Below are positions 1 through 6,857 of a stretch of DNA of 11,624 nucleotides, piece after piece. How positions within the stretch are numbered: the first letter of the stretch is position 1; each line of letters begins with the position of its first letter. The notes beneath the pieces are model-generated. The model saw only the letters and a program-made list of their open reading frames with translations. It ran no database searches and had not been told where the DNA came from. Made by a program: the position numbers and the translations under genes. The DNA comes from Candidatus Woesearchaeota archaeon CG11_big_fil_rev_8_21_14_0_20_43_8 (lineage in GTDB: Archaea > Nanobdellota > Nanobdellia > Woesearchaeales > CG08-08-20-14), in contig PCVE01000046.1 of NCBI GenBank assembly GCA_002762705.1, positions 1 through 11,624 on the forward strand, written 5' to 3'.

Positions 1-1449
1 AGCAGGCGGTGGATCTGGAAATGGCCATCCTACGGGATATGTAGTGAAATTATAAAGGATAGACACATTAGATCCATCGTGGATATTAGTGATATTTATC
101 TTAAAGAAATGGACTGTGGAATTCTGGAGCCCTGACAGGAGAAGTGAACTATAATTTGCGTAACCACCACTTGTCTCTGTCCATGTCAAAGTAGAGTTCA
201 GGCCATAATTAATCCGGACTTTAACATCTTCATTTGATGTCACATTTATCCAGGCAGCTTCATCTGTAGGTTCTACTGTGAAATCTATGATGTTTGGGAT
301 CGAAGGTGGAGATTCTAAAGTGGTGAAATTTAAGATAGCAGAAGTATTCGAACCATCCAGGATATCTGTGTAGTTGATCTGATAGAAATACAGAGTGGAA
401 TTCGATAATCCGGTTAGAGATATGGTATGATTGAAGGAATAGGTGCTATTTGAGACATTCCAGATCAATGTGTGATTCAATCCATAGAAGATGATTATCG
501 TCACACTATCGTTGAAAGAAGCATTGATCAATGCGCCCTCATTCGTCACTGTGACACTATTGTTCAAAAACAAAGGGGGCAATGGTGGGCCATCACCTTC
601 ATCGTCATCAGTCGCATTGTTGCATCCGCTATCAGCAAGATCGATATCGCCATCAAGGTCATTATCCACACCATCATTGCATTGATACACTGGTTCATCT
701 GATTCATCATCATCAAGATCATCATCGCACCCGGCATCAGCAAGATCGATATTGCCATCAAGGTCATTATCTATACCGTCATTGCATTGGTACACAGGAT
801 CATCAGATTCGTCATTGTCAAGGTCATCTTCGCAGCCAGCATCAGCAAGATCGATATTACCATCAAGGTCATTGTCGACGCCATCAGCACACTGAGGGGG
901 GTCGTCCGATTCGTCATCATCGCTTGGATCAGAGCAGCCAAGATCGGCCATATCAGTATTGCCATCCATGTCATTATCGACACCATCAGCGCACTGGGCA
1001 GGATCGTCCGATTCATCATTATCAAGGTCATCTTCGCAGCCGGCATCAGCAAGATCGATATTGCCATCCATATCATTATCTACACCGTCATTACATTGAG
1101 GAGGATCGTCAGATTCATCGTCATCGCTAGGGTCTGAGCAACCAAGGTCATCCATGTCGGTGTTACCATCCATATCATTATCATCACCATCGTTGCATTG
1201 TGTGATCGTGGCTTCGCTATCATCAGTTATATCCATGCAATCTGCATCGGCAAGGTCGATATCCCCATCCAGATCATTATCTATCCCGTCATCGCATTCT
1301 GTCGCATGGGCAAAAACGCTAAGAAACACCAAAAATAGCATTATGATAAATAACCAAGATAGAGAGAACTGCCTATGTCCGGACGTAGCCGGATTTTTCA
1401 ATCCCATACGTATCACATTTTTTGTAGAGCTGCCGCTATTCTTGTTCAT
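1..1449 (-). CDS. Secreted Asp-rich Ca-binding-repeat surface protein with Fn3-like domains (3' end off window)
   Basis: The frame is open for 483 codons with no stop before the left edge, so the C-terminus is missing. Residues 1-49 form a Sec-type signal: a basic start, a hydrophobic stretch (about 29-46) and a likely cleavage after Ala-His-Ala. Residues 51-289 are seven tandem repeats of about 34 aa, with consensus Q-C-N/A-D-G-V-D-N-D-L/M-D-G-N and then a second Cys and D-D-E-S-D-D-P. They resemble thrombospondin type 3-like calcium-binding repeats. Residues about 290-383 and 384-472 are two similar beta-rich units ending in N-F-T-T, probably fibronectin III-like. These two units hold 18 N-x-S/T sequons, suggesting a heavily N-glycosylated exported protein. 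A Pro-rich stretch follows at the edge. The start at 1449 is the longest. An ATG at 1407 gives a more typical 35-residue signal and has GTGAT four bases upstream, so it is equally possible. The substrate or binding partner is unknown; adhesion or an S-layer role is inference. Confidence 0.85.
   Translation of the reverse strand, partial: MNKNSGSSTKNVIRMGLKNPATSGHRQFSLSWLFIIMLFLVFLSVFAHATECDDGIDNDLDGDIDLADADCMDITDDSEATITQCNDGDDNDMDGNTDMDDLGCSDPSDDDESDDPPQCNDGVDNDMDGNIDLADAGCEDDLDNDESDDPAQCADGVDNDMDGNTDMADLGCSDPSDDDESDDPPQCADGVDNDLDGNIDLADAGCEDDLDNDESDDPVYQCNDGIDNDLDGNIDLADAGCDDDLDDDESDEPVYQCNDGVDNDLDGDIDLADSGCNNATDDDEGDGPPLPPLFLNNSVTVTNEGALINASFNDSVTIIIFYGLNHTLIWNVSNSTYSFNHTISLTGLSNSTLYFYQINYTDILDGSNTSAILNFTTLESPPSIPNIIDFTVEPTDEAAWINVTSNEDVKVRINYGLNSTLTWTETSGGYANYSSLLLSGLQNSTVHFFKINITNIHDGSNVSILYNFTTYPVGWPFPDPPPA
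583..1299 (-). repeat. Seven tandem ~102-bp repeats encoding Asp-rich Ca-binding motifs
   Basis: Repeat units begin (minus strand) at 1299, 1200, 1098, 996, 894, 789 and 684, with spacings of 99, 102, 102, 102, 105 and 105 bases. The 105-base units carry an extra Tyr codon. Each unit has two Cys and many Asp in D-x-D-x-D-G order, as in calcium-binding loops. Units 2 and 4 share the N-T-D-M and S-D-P-S-D-D-D variant; units 3 and 5 share the N-I-D-L-A-D-A-G-C-E variant. This A-B-A-B order points to duplication of a two-unit, 204-bp block. Confidence 0.9.
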
Positions 1450-1460
1450 CTTCACTATCG

Positions 1461-1470
1461 GTCCGCGGAC
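1461..1470. promoter_or_regulatory. 10-bp GC-rich palindrome just upstream of the surface-protein start
   Basis: GTCCGCGGAC is a perfect 10-bp palindrome, GC-rich in an AT-rich spacer, 12 bases from the 1449 start. It could be an operator or part of the leader. A short palindrome of this length can also arise by chance. Confidence 0.25.
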
Positions 1471-1480
1471 AGCAGCCCCT

Positions 1481-1490
1481 TAATAATATT
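1481..1490 (-). promoter_or_regulatory. Candidate TATA box for the surface-protein gene
   Basis: On the minus strand this reads AATATTATTA, centred about 37 bases from the ATG at 1449, which would leave a leader of about a dozen bases. A second AT-rich candidate (TTATATAATA on the minus strand) lies at 1531-1540 and would give a leader of about 60 bases. The sequence alone does not decide between them. Confidence 0.3.
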
Positions 1491-1635
1491 CTAGTATAGA
1501 AATCTGTTTTTGACATATATCTGGGTTTTTTATTATATAATCGAACAGAAGATATTATCTGACAAAAGAAGATAAATAGCACAACTATCAAGAAGATAGA
1601 ACACTATTCTCCCTGGCAGAAAAATCCTGCAAAGA

Positions 1636-1644
1636 TTTATATTT
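1636..1644 (+). promoter_or_regulatory. TATA-like box for the first small helical protein gene
   Basis: TTTATATTT is centred about 27 bases before the ATG at 1667. That is the archaeal TATA-to-start-site distance, so the message is probably leaderless. This supports ATG 1667 over the TTG at 1643, which lies inside the box. Confidence 0.5.
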
Positions 1645-1666
1645 GATCCTAGCCATCAACAGAATT

Positions 1667-2080
1667 ATGGGACTCATGGCTTTTTATGGCGGAAATCTGG
1701 ATGAAGTTAAAAATGATCAAGTCAAGCAGATATTTATCAGGATCGCAGAAGAGATAGATACGATACTCCATATGAATGAAGAAGATATCCAGATGCTTCA
1801 TGATGCACATCACGAACTGAAAATCGAAAGGAACATCCTTGAGAAATACAGATTATTGTTGTATGAACTAAAGAAGATACTTGCGCAGACAAAAATAAGA
1901 AAAAGGACAGTGAAGATGGTCCATGATTATGTCTTCAATCTATATCATATAGAACATGCCATGGGAAAAGAGCTTTTCAGAAGCAAAAATGAAGAGTTCA
2001 AGAGGCATTACCGTGATTTTAGGATACCACTCCTAAAGCAGGTGAAGGCTGAATCTGATAAATTGAAGAATTATTTCTGA
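1667..2080 (+). CDS. Small helical protein of unknown function (flanks the AAA+ gene)
   Basis: A 137-aa hydrophilic protein, almost entirely predicted alpha-helical, with no signal peptide or membrane segment; I do not recognise the family. The frame extends up to a TTG at 1643, but ATG 1667 fits a leaderless start behind the TATA-like box at 1636-1644 (ATG 1676 is another option). Its C-terminal half resembles the protein encoded at 3801-4286: H-D-Y-V-F-N-L-Y against H-K-D-I-F-K-I-Y, then Y-R-D-F-R-I-P-L-L-K-Q against Y-E-V-V-R-I-P-V-I-G-R, plus E-I-D-T-I-L against E-V-D-K-M-L near the front. Its stop overlaps the end of the convergent AAA+ gene by 10 bases. Position suggests a partner or adaptor of that ATPase, which is inference. 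Confidence 0.75.
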   Translation: MGLMAFYGGNLDEVKNDQVKQIFIRIAEEIDTILHMNEEDIQMLHDAHHELKIERNILEKYRLLLYELKKILAQTKIRKRTVKMVHDYVFNLYHIEHAMGKELFRSKNEEFKRHYRDFRIPLLKQVKAESDKLKNYF

Positions 2081-3720
2081 GGTTCTTTCATATTTTCCAT
2101 GGCGGTATTGAAATCTGACTGGCCGATCCTGATATCATCTGCCATCTCTGTCGTGATATCGACTATCTCGACCTTGTTCTGCCTGGAAAATCTTGTGAGA
2201 GCACAGTACATCGCAGAATTGCACAATTCTTCTATCTTTGCGCTAGAGAAATCACCTGTCTTTGACATCAAATCATCCATTCCGATATCACCCATCAAAG
2301 GACGATTTGCAAGATACAATCCAAATATATCTTTTCTTCCTGCATCATCCGGGTTTCCGATATAGATCTTCTTTGTGAATCTACCAGGTCTCAACAATGC
2401 CTCATCAAGTATATCAAGCTTATTTGTCGCTGCGAGTATCAAGACATTCTTTGTGTCTGAAAACCCATCCATCTCCTGGCAGAACTGCCCAAAAGAGATC
2501 CGAGTGTATTTGTCCATATCATCGCGGTTTGTGAAGAAACCATCAAGCTCATCGATGAATATTATTACAGATCTTCCTTTCTTTGAATCTTTTCTTGCAT
2601 AGTCGAACAGCCTGCCCCAATTGTCTTCTGTGCCGCCGACATACCTTGAATTTATATCTTTTGGGGAGACACAATAAAACGACGAATCAGTGGTATTCGC
2701 AAGTATCTTGGCGAGTGTTGTCTTTCCATTGCCTGGCGGGCCATGGAACAAGATGCCTTTTGGCATAGGAAGCCTCAGTCTTTCAAACAATGCAGGATTT
2801 CTCATAGGACCTTCGATGTATTGGAAAAGCTCATCTTTCACACAATCAAGGCCCTTTATCATATCCCACCCATAATTCTCGACAGAGACTGAGAAGTCAA
2901 GTGTCCTTATCTCTTTCTTTCCGTCCTCGCTCTCTTTTATGGTCATCTGATCAAGCAATTTATCGATATATTCCACTTTGTCCATCGGAGATTCGACTGT
3001 CACAGACAATTCACCATAGCCTTTTGAAAATGTGAATACGTATTTTATCCCATCTATGAAAGTAGATATATTCGCATCGATCGGAAGCAGACCTTGTTCA
3101 TCCATCACAATCATCTTCGGGACAGAATGGTTATTTGTCGAGGAGAGCTTGACATCGGTCCCTTTGTCCTTGATGAAATCATATAGCTTCTTCAATGATC
3201 CATAATGTTTATATTGCTTCTCGACATGTACAAAATCACGTCTAGCAGTCGCAAAAAGCGCCCTTAACTCTTCTAAGCGTTCTTTTGGACAGTCGATTTT
3301 AGCCTCAAGACCATCACGTAATCTTGATGAATCAAAACAGACTTTATATGTGGAATCTGAGACTTTCACTTCAAATACTGCCTTTATTGGGTAGAGACTT
3401 CCATCAGATGCAGTCTTCATCTCTGGAGAGCCTTTGAATTCGCCATCATATGACTTGTCTTTACCGATATTTATGATCTCACCCATTTCATTGAAATATC
3501 TCCACAGAAATTCTGCTGAATAATCAATGTCGTGCATATTCTCGACCAGTTCCACACGAGACAACAATGTACCTTCTTGTGATAGTTGTTTAGTCTCTTC
3601 GAGAGGCATTGATAAGGCTGGCTCTTTCATTCTGGGTACAGAGACTATGACAACATCAGAGACTCTTGGAGCCTCTATCGTTCCAGCGACAATATCCTTC
3701 TTTTTCCAGGGCCATTTCAT
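2071..3720 (-). CDS. AAA+ ATPase with duplicated N-terminal domain
   Basis: A 549-aa cytoplasmic protein with one classical AAA+ module from about residue 283. Walker A is G-P-P-G-N-G-K-T at 327-334, Walker B I-I-F-I-D-E-L-D at 386-393, sensor 1 A-A-T-N at 430-433 and the arginine-finger region R-P-G-R-F at 444-448. A helical lid follows (G-D-F-S-S-A-K-I-E, about 489-497). All catalytic motifs look intact, so it should hydrolyse ATP, probably as a hexamer that remodels or unfolds proteins. The first ~280 residues match no family I know. They contain two similar units (about 106-157 and 208-258) sharing G-x-L-x-P-I, Y-x-x-x-F and an x-x-x-P-x-x-x-x-E helix. There is no N-terminal coiled coil as in the proteasome ATPase PAN, and no second AAA domain as in Cdc48/VAT. 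The start at 3720 lies about 27 bases from a TATA-like box. Helical genes of unknown function flank it on both sides. Confidence 0.9.
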   Translation of the reverse strand: MKWPWKKKDIVAGTIEAPRVSDVVIVSVPRMKEPALSMPLEETKQLSQEGTLLSRVELVENMHDIDYSAEFLWRYFNEMGEIINIGKDKSYDGEFKGSPEMKTASDGSLYPIKAVFEVKVSDSTYKVCFDSSRLRDGLEAKIDCPKERLEELRALFATARRDFVHVEKQYKHYGSLKKLYDFIKDKGTDVKLSSTNNHSVPKMIVMDEQGLLPIDANISTFIDGIKYVFTFSKGYGELSVTVESPMDKVEYIDKLLDQMTIKESEDGKKEIRTLDFSVSVENYGWDMIKGLDCVKDELFQYIEGPMRNPALFERLRLPMPKGILFHGPPGNGKTTLAKILANTTDSSFYCVSPKDINSRYVGGTEDNWGRLFDYARKDSKKGRSVIIFIDELDGFFTNRDDMDKYTRISFGQFCQEMDGFSDTKNVLILAATNKLDILDEALLRPGRFTKKIYIGNPDDAGRKDIFGLYLANRPLMGDIGMDDLMSKTGDFSSAKIEELCNSAMYCALTRFSRQNKVEIVDITTEMADDIRIGQSDFNTAMENMKEPQK

Positions 3721-3742
3721 GGACGATGGGATTTTTGATGAG

Positions 3743-3750
3743 TTTAAATA
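3743..3750 (-). promoter_or_regulatory. TATA-like box of the AAA+ gene
   Basis: On the minus strand this reads TATTTAAA, centred about 27 bases before the ATG at 3720. It predicts a leaderless transcript and fixes the start. It shares an 80-base divergent spacer with the promoter of the 3801 gene. Confidence 0.5.
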
Positions 3751-3766
3751 AGTTTCTGCTGCAAAA

Positions 3767-3774
3767 ATTTATTA
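3767..3774 (+). promoter_or_regulatory. TATA-like box of the second small helical protein gene
   Basis: ATTTATTA is centred about 31 bases before the ATG at 3801, leaving at most a few leader bases. No Shine-Dalgarno-like sequence is seen before the start, which fits leaderless or near-leaderless initiation. Confidence 0.45.
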
Positions 3775-3800
3775 ATCCCCATCACTAAAAATAGAATATA

Positions 3801-4286
3801 ATGACATCATCTGATAATGACCCGATCAATCCAAGCAAGAATCTCTCAGTCAGAACAGTACTTCTTCCGATGAAATCAGAAGTGGACAAGATGCTAAGAG
3901 ACCATCTGGAGACCAAGTCATGGATCGGTATGATGGATAAGATATTCAAGAAACGGCTGCTTTATGATGAATCCAACACATTCGCAGCGTTTGAGATGCT
4001 CTCAAAGCTGCTTGATAATATCTTAGACAGTGGGGTCTACCGTATAGGCAGGCTTAGACAGTTGCATAAAGATATATTCAAGATATACAATAATGAGCAA
4101 TCATATTATCATGGCCATCTTGATCTGCGGGATGAATATATCAAAAAGATATCCGGTGGGAACCCAGATGCAAAAGCTTTGAAATCATATAATGATTATA
4201 TCACCCATTATGAGGTTGTCAGGATACCTGTGATTGGCAGGTTGATGAAACATGCTGAAGAACTCATGAGACTTGTGATCAAATAA
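3801..4286 (+). CDS. Small helical protein of unknown function, possible paralogue of the 1667-2080 product
   Basis: A 161-aa soluble protein with no signal or membrane segment, mostly helical after a polar N-terminus of about 20 residues. I do not recognise a family. It shares with the 137-aa protein the order E-V-D-K-M-L, then H-K-D-I-F-K-I-Y, then an R-I-P motif followed by a final amphipathic helix. It carries an extra loop around G-G-N-P-D-A before the R-I-P helix. It is transcribed divergently from the AAA+ gene through an 80-base spacer holding both promoters, so co-regulation is plausible. Its stop is 6 bases from the stop of the convergent coiled-coil gene. Conserved-looking motifs and a clean promoter argue for a real gene. 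Confidence 0.75.
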   Translation: MTSSDNDPINPSKNLSVRTVLLPMKSEVDKMLRDHLETKSWIGMMDKIFKKRLLYDESNTFAAFEMLSKLLDNILDSGVYRIGRLRQLHKDIFKIYNNEQSYYHGHLDLRDEYIKKISGGNPDAKALKSYNDYITHYEVVRIPVIGRLMKHAEELMRLVIK

Positions 4287-4292
4287 GATATA

Positions 4293-4973
4293 TTAACAAT
4301 TTAATCTATTATTTCCTTCTTCCAAACAGACAACCCGATCATCAGATATCTTGAATGCGGATATCTTTGGATTGTCGACGCGGGCCTTGCAGCAGATGTT
4401 GTTGGCTGTGTTGTTCGCGAGCGCATTGTAGTTGTTCTCAAGATCAGTGATATCACGTTTGAGATCAATGATATCATCTTTGAAAGATGTGAATTTCTTA
4501 TCATATATGCTATCGAGATCCTCTAGTTCGCTCTCTTTCTCTTCGAGATCTTTCTTGCATTCTGCCTGCTGGGTCTTGAGTTTTGCCTGTAGATCTGATA
4601 GAGATATCCCTGATATCTTATTTGACATAGAGATATTGGTCTTCAGAGAAGATAATTCAGCATTGCATAACGAAAGCTTCTCATTCGCCTTTTCCAGAAA
4701 TGAGATCAGATCATCTTTTACAGATATGCAACTTGACAGATTTGTGTCTGCCACAAGCAATCGTGAATTGAGATCTGCCTTCGCCGGGTCGTCTTTGATT
4801 ATGACTGTCTCTTTGTAACTGTTGACAGCCGCCGCTTCATCTGTGTCTCCATCGAGTACTGTGTTACCGAAGATGCTTGGCCTTGCAATTATCAATCCAA
4901 GACCTGCCAGTATGAGAAATATCACCAATATCGTATTCGAATCTTTCTTCGGTCTTTTGAATGGATCCACCAT
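4293..4973 (-). CDS. Single-pass membrane protein with extracytoplasmic coiled coil and Cys-rich tail
   Basis: A 226-aa protein when started at ATG 4973; an in-frame ATG at 4991 adds six residues. A basic N-terminus precedes one membrane segment (about 13-30), so the rest probably lies outside. Residues about 82-188 are a charged, heptad-like helical region likely to form a coiled coil. The tail has adjacent cysteines at 194-195, another at 216 and a cysteine as the very last residue 226; others are at 82, 103 and 139. Disulfides outside the cell are likely. The start is chosen because a TATA-like box lies about 29 bases upstream of 4973. It is the last gene of the secretion locus, 36 bases after the preceding stop. 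An accessory or structural role in the pilus-like machine is inferred from position and topology only. Confidence 0.8.
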   Translation of the reverse strand: MVDPFKRPKKDSNTILVIFLILAGLGLIIARPSIFGNTVLDGDTDEAAAVNSYKETVIIKDDPAKADLNSRLLVADTNLSSCISVKDDLISFLEKANEKLSLCNAELSSLKTNISMSNKISGISLSDLQAKLKTQQAECKKDLEEKESELEDLDSIYDKKFTSFKDDIIDLKRDITDLENNYNALANNTANNICCKARVDNPKISAFKISDDRVVCLEEGNNRLNC

Positions 4974-4996
4974 TCTAGATGAGAAGGGCATATTTC

Positions 4997-5008
4997 TTTT
5001 AAATTTTA
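4997..5008 (-). promoter_or_regulatory. TATA-like box before the coiled-coil membrane protein gene
   Basis: The minus strand reads TAAAATTTAAAA, centred about 29 bases before ATG 4973. It lies just inside and past the upstream gene's stop, suggesting a separate promoter inside the locus. Confidence 0.4.
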
Positions 5009-5009
5009 C

Positions 5010-5996
5010 TCAAGAAAACATCTTTTTGTACTCGACATCGGCGATTATGACCTTTGACTGGCTCACAGCCTTGAATCTTATGGTCTTCAATTTATCAAGC
5101 TGGTTGAAGCTTATATGCACAGGAAAGACTTCTTCATGGTCCACGCCAGGCTGTAGACCTGCGATTGTCACTTTACGTCTGACTTGGTTCCTTATCAGGC
5201 TTTCATCATCTTCATCGAAAAGATATACATATAATGTGAAATCCAATGGAGAAATCATGTCGTTCTTGAAGATAACACTCATGTTCTTGATAGTGCCAAA
5301 ATCTCTTCCAGAATCATCTTTTTCAAAACCGATGTCAAAAGGTATGATCTCAAGCATCTCGGAAAAATCTTCCGAGACATGGACTGCTTCAGAGGTGAAA
5401 TTTTTACGAAGCACATAATCTCCCATTATGACATCCAATTCATCCTTCACACGGAATTTAAGAGTCTTCTCATTGTCACTGTTGCTCACTTGGACATTGA
5501 CAGGCTGCTCAATCTGGATCTCTTCTCCAGGATCAAGCGGTCCCACATGGAATGTTATCTGCGGCTTTAGCCGTATCACAGAATCATCAGTGTCATCATA
5601 GAGATAGAACAAGACATCATATTCCTTTTTGAAAGCTATATCATTCACAATGGTGAATTTCAATGAATCCACGACCATATGACCGGATTTCTTTGTAGAA
5701 TATTTGACATCATCAAGATAGAATCCAAGCTCACTAGAATATTTCGGTCCTTCATCGATGACAGGCGCTGGTTCCTCTTGCTTCTCTTCTACTGGTTCTG
5801 GCGCAGCGTTTTTCTGGATATCATCATATATCTTCTCAATCGCGGACTGGTCATTCACTGCCTGGCCTGTCGGATCAGATATCTTCTCAATCGCACTCAG
5901 GGCAATCACCACAACGCCTATGACTATAAGTATAAGCACTGGTTGCATACTTATCCAGGATGATCCTTTCGCTGTTTTTTTTGTATCTTCTTCCAT
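5010..5996 (-). CDS. Single-pass membrane protein with two tandem beta-sandwich-like domains
   Basis: A 328-aa protein from ATG 5996; the frame extends to a TTG at 6008, but the ATG sits about 26 bases from a TATA-like box. One membrane segment (about 17-34) is followed by a Pro/Glu-rich linker (about 60-82). Two beta-rich domains follow, at about 91-203 and 217-326. They are clearly related: both contain Y-x-Y/F-D-D/E-x-D-D-S/E, a P-G turn (L-D-P-G and L-Q-P-G), then L-K/T-x-x-F-R/K and end Y-x-x-K/R-x-F. A similar domain is in the next gene upstream. Topology resembles the archaellum FlaF/FlaG stators (one N-terminal helix plus an extracytoplasmic beta-sandwich), but that is an architectural analogy. 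K-G at 10-11 ahead of the hydrophobic stretch vaguely recalls a class III signal, yet the following Ser-Ser fits poorly. Confidence 0.82.
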   Translation of the reverse strand: MEEDTKKTAKGSSWISMQPVLILIVIGVVVIALSAIEKISDPTGQAVNDQSAIEKIYDDIQKNAAPEPVEEKQEEPAPVIDEGPKYSSELGFYLDDVKYSTKKSGHMVVDSLKFTIVNDIAFKKEYDVLFYLYDDTDDSVIRLKPQITFHVGPLDPGEEIQIEQPVNVQVSNSDNEKTLKFRVKDELDVIMGDYVLRKNFTSEAVHVSEDFSEMLEIIPFDIGFEKDDSGRDFGTIKNMSVIFKNDMISPLDFTLYVYLFDEDDESLIRNQVRRKVTIAGLQPGVDHEEVFPVHISFNQLDKLKTIRFKAVSQSKVIIADVEYKKMFS

Positions 5997-6015
5997 TTTT
6001 AAATCCAAAAGAATT

Positions 6016-6027
6016 AATATTTAAAAT
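6016..6027 (-). promoter_or_regulatory. TATA-like box before the two-domain membrane protein gene
   Basis: The minus strand reads ATTTTAAATATT, centred about 26 bases before ATG 5996. It supports that ATG as a leaderless start and suggests internal transcription within the locus. Confidence 0.45.
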
Positions 6028-6032
6028 ATCAT

Positions 6033-6815
6033 CTAAGATTTCGGTGTGCCGTATTTGTATGCAGTTACATCAACGCCTGCAGCCTTGTCCTTAAGCACAA
6101 TCTTGACAGTCTTTTTCTCAGTCACATCATCAAAACCCATCATCCCGGAATCTCCAGCGATATTTTTCTTTGTCACGGGATTCCAGACATATATATCCGT
6201 AAATTCCTCTTTCTTGTTCGCTTTTACCTGTCCGTGAATCTCTGCCAGATTGATTGTGTGATAATTATTCTTAATCTCCTGAGCGTCATCGGCATCATAG
6301 ACATAGATATTGATCGACGGATTCAGAAGATCGACATTAAGCCCGTTCTCGACTGTGAACGATACCTTCTCAAGATGTCCAAAATCATCTTTGGTATCGT
6401 CGACATTCCAATCGATCTTTGTGATTATAAGATTCACTGTGCCTGTTGTTATCTTGCTATCGGTCGATGTTGTCGTCGTGGTCGTAGTCTCTTCTTGCTC
6501 TGCTTCAGCATCAAGCTCTGCTAGGACATCATCTAAGTTAGTATCATCTTCTGTATCTTCTGTCTTTGCTTCGACAGTCTTGCTTAATTCAGAGAGATTC
6601 AGGACTTGGTATTCATTATTTTCATCTTCAAGTGCGGCTGCGGCTGCATCAAGCTCAGCATCAAGAGAATCACTTGAGTCTATAACACTCACACAGGATT
6701 TGTCTGGTTTCCATAGAAAATATGTGAAAAGGTTTGTCCCTATAAGCAGGAGCACTAACGCAACAAATATGAATCGTTCTATCTGCCGAGGTCGAAGACG
6801 TATTACAAACACCAT
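6033..6815 (-). CDS. Single-pass membrane protein with acidic stalk and beta-rich domain
   Basis: A 260-aa protein from ATG 6815; an ATG at 6836 would add seven residues. An Arg-rich start precedes one membrane segment (about 14-34), so the bulk is probably extracytoplasmic. Residues about 45-109 are very acidic, Ala/Glu/Asp-rich and probably disordered. A run of seven Thr (110-116) follows, a likely stalk and possible O-glycosylation site. The C-terminal part (about 127-255) is beta-rich and contains D-D-F-G-H-L-E, then I-Y-V-Y-D-A-D-D. This parallels D-F-G-T-I-K and Y-V-Y-L-F-D-E-D-D in the downstream 328-aa protein, so the domains are likely homologous. It sits 42 bases after the platform-protein stop, behind a TATA-like box. 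Its role in the secretion machine is inferred from position. Confidence 0.82.
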   Translation of the reverse strand: MVFVIRLRPRQIERFIFVALVLLLIGTNLFTYFLWKPDKSCVSVIDSSDSLDAELDAAAAALEDENNEYQVLNLSELSKTVEAKTEDTEDDTNLDDVLAELDAEAEQEETTTTTTTSTDSKITTGTVNLIITKIDWNVDDTKDDFGHLEKVSFTVENGLNVDLLNPSINIYVYDADDAQEIKNNYHTINLAEIHGQVKANKKEEFTDIYVWNPVTKKNIAGDSGMMGFDDVTEKKTVKIVLKDKAAGVDVTAYKYGTPKS

Positions 6816-6840
6816 TTTCCTTTCTAGGTACGTCATGTCT

Positions 6841-6850
6841 ATTTATAAAT
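6841..6850 (-). promoter_or_regulatory. TATA-like box in the spacer after the platform gene
   Basis: ATTTATAAAT, itself a 10-bp palindrome, is centred about 30 bases before ATG 6815 but only about 9 before ATG 6836. This favours the shorter start and a promoter separate from the ATPase-platform pair. Confidence 0.45.
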
Positions 6851-6857
6851 ATTTTGC

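Noticed and set aside
771..1076. Minus-strand Met-rich open frame within the repeat region
   Set aside because: It is an out-of-frame reading of the tandem repeats, overlapping the real minus-strand gene.
582..1130. Plus-strand open frame rich in His, Arg and Gln
   Set aside because: It is the antisense shadow of the Asp-rich repeats; the minus-strand frame has a signal peptide and meaningful repeat motifs.
583..1299. Regularly spaced repeats as a CRISPR array
   Set aside because: The ~102-base units are repeated over their whole length and in frame, with no unique spacers between short direct repeats.
1450..1666. Possible small RNA or small gene in the 217-base divergent spacer
   Set aside because: Only AT-rich promoter-like sequence and one short palindrome are visible; no structured stem or coding frame could be supported.
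1667..2080. Hemerythrin-like iron protein, because of clustered His and Glu
   Set aside because: The His spacing does not match the hemerythrin pattern and the residues are not shared with the candidate paralogue.
5010..5996. Class III (prepilin-type) signal at Lys-Gly 10-11 in the 328-aa protein
   Set aside because: Ser-Ser follows the Gly and there is no acidic residue at +5, and the mature part is far larger than a pilin; too weak to call.
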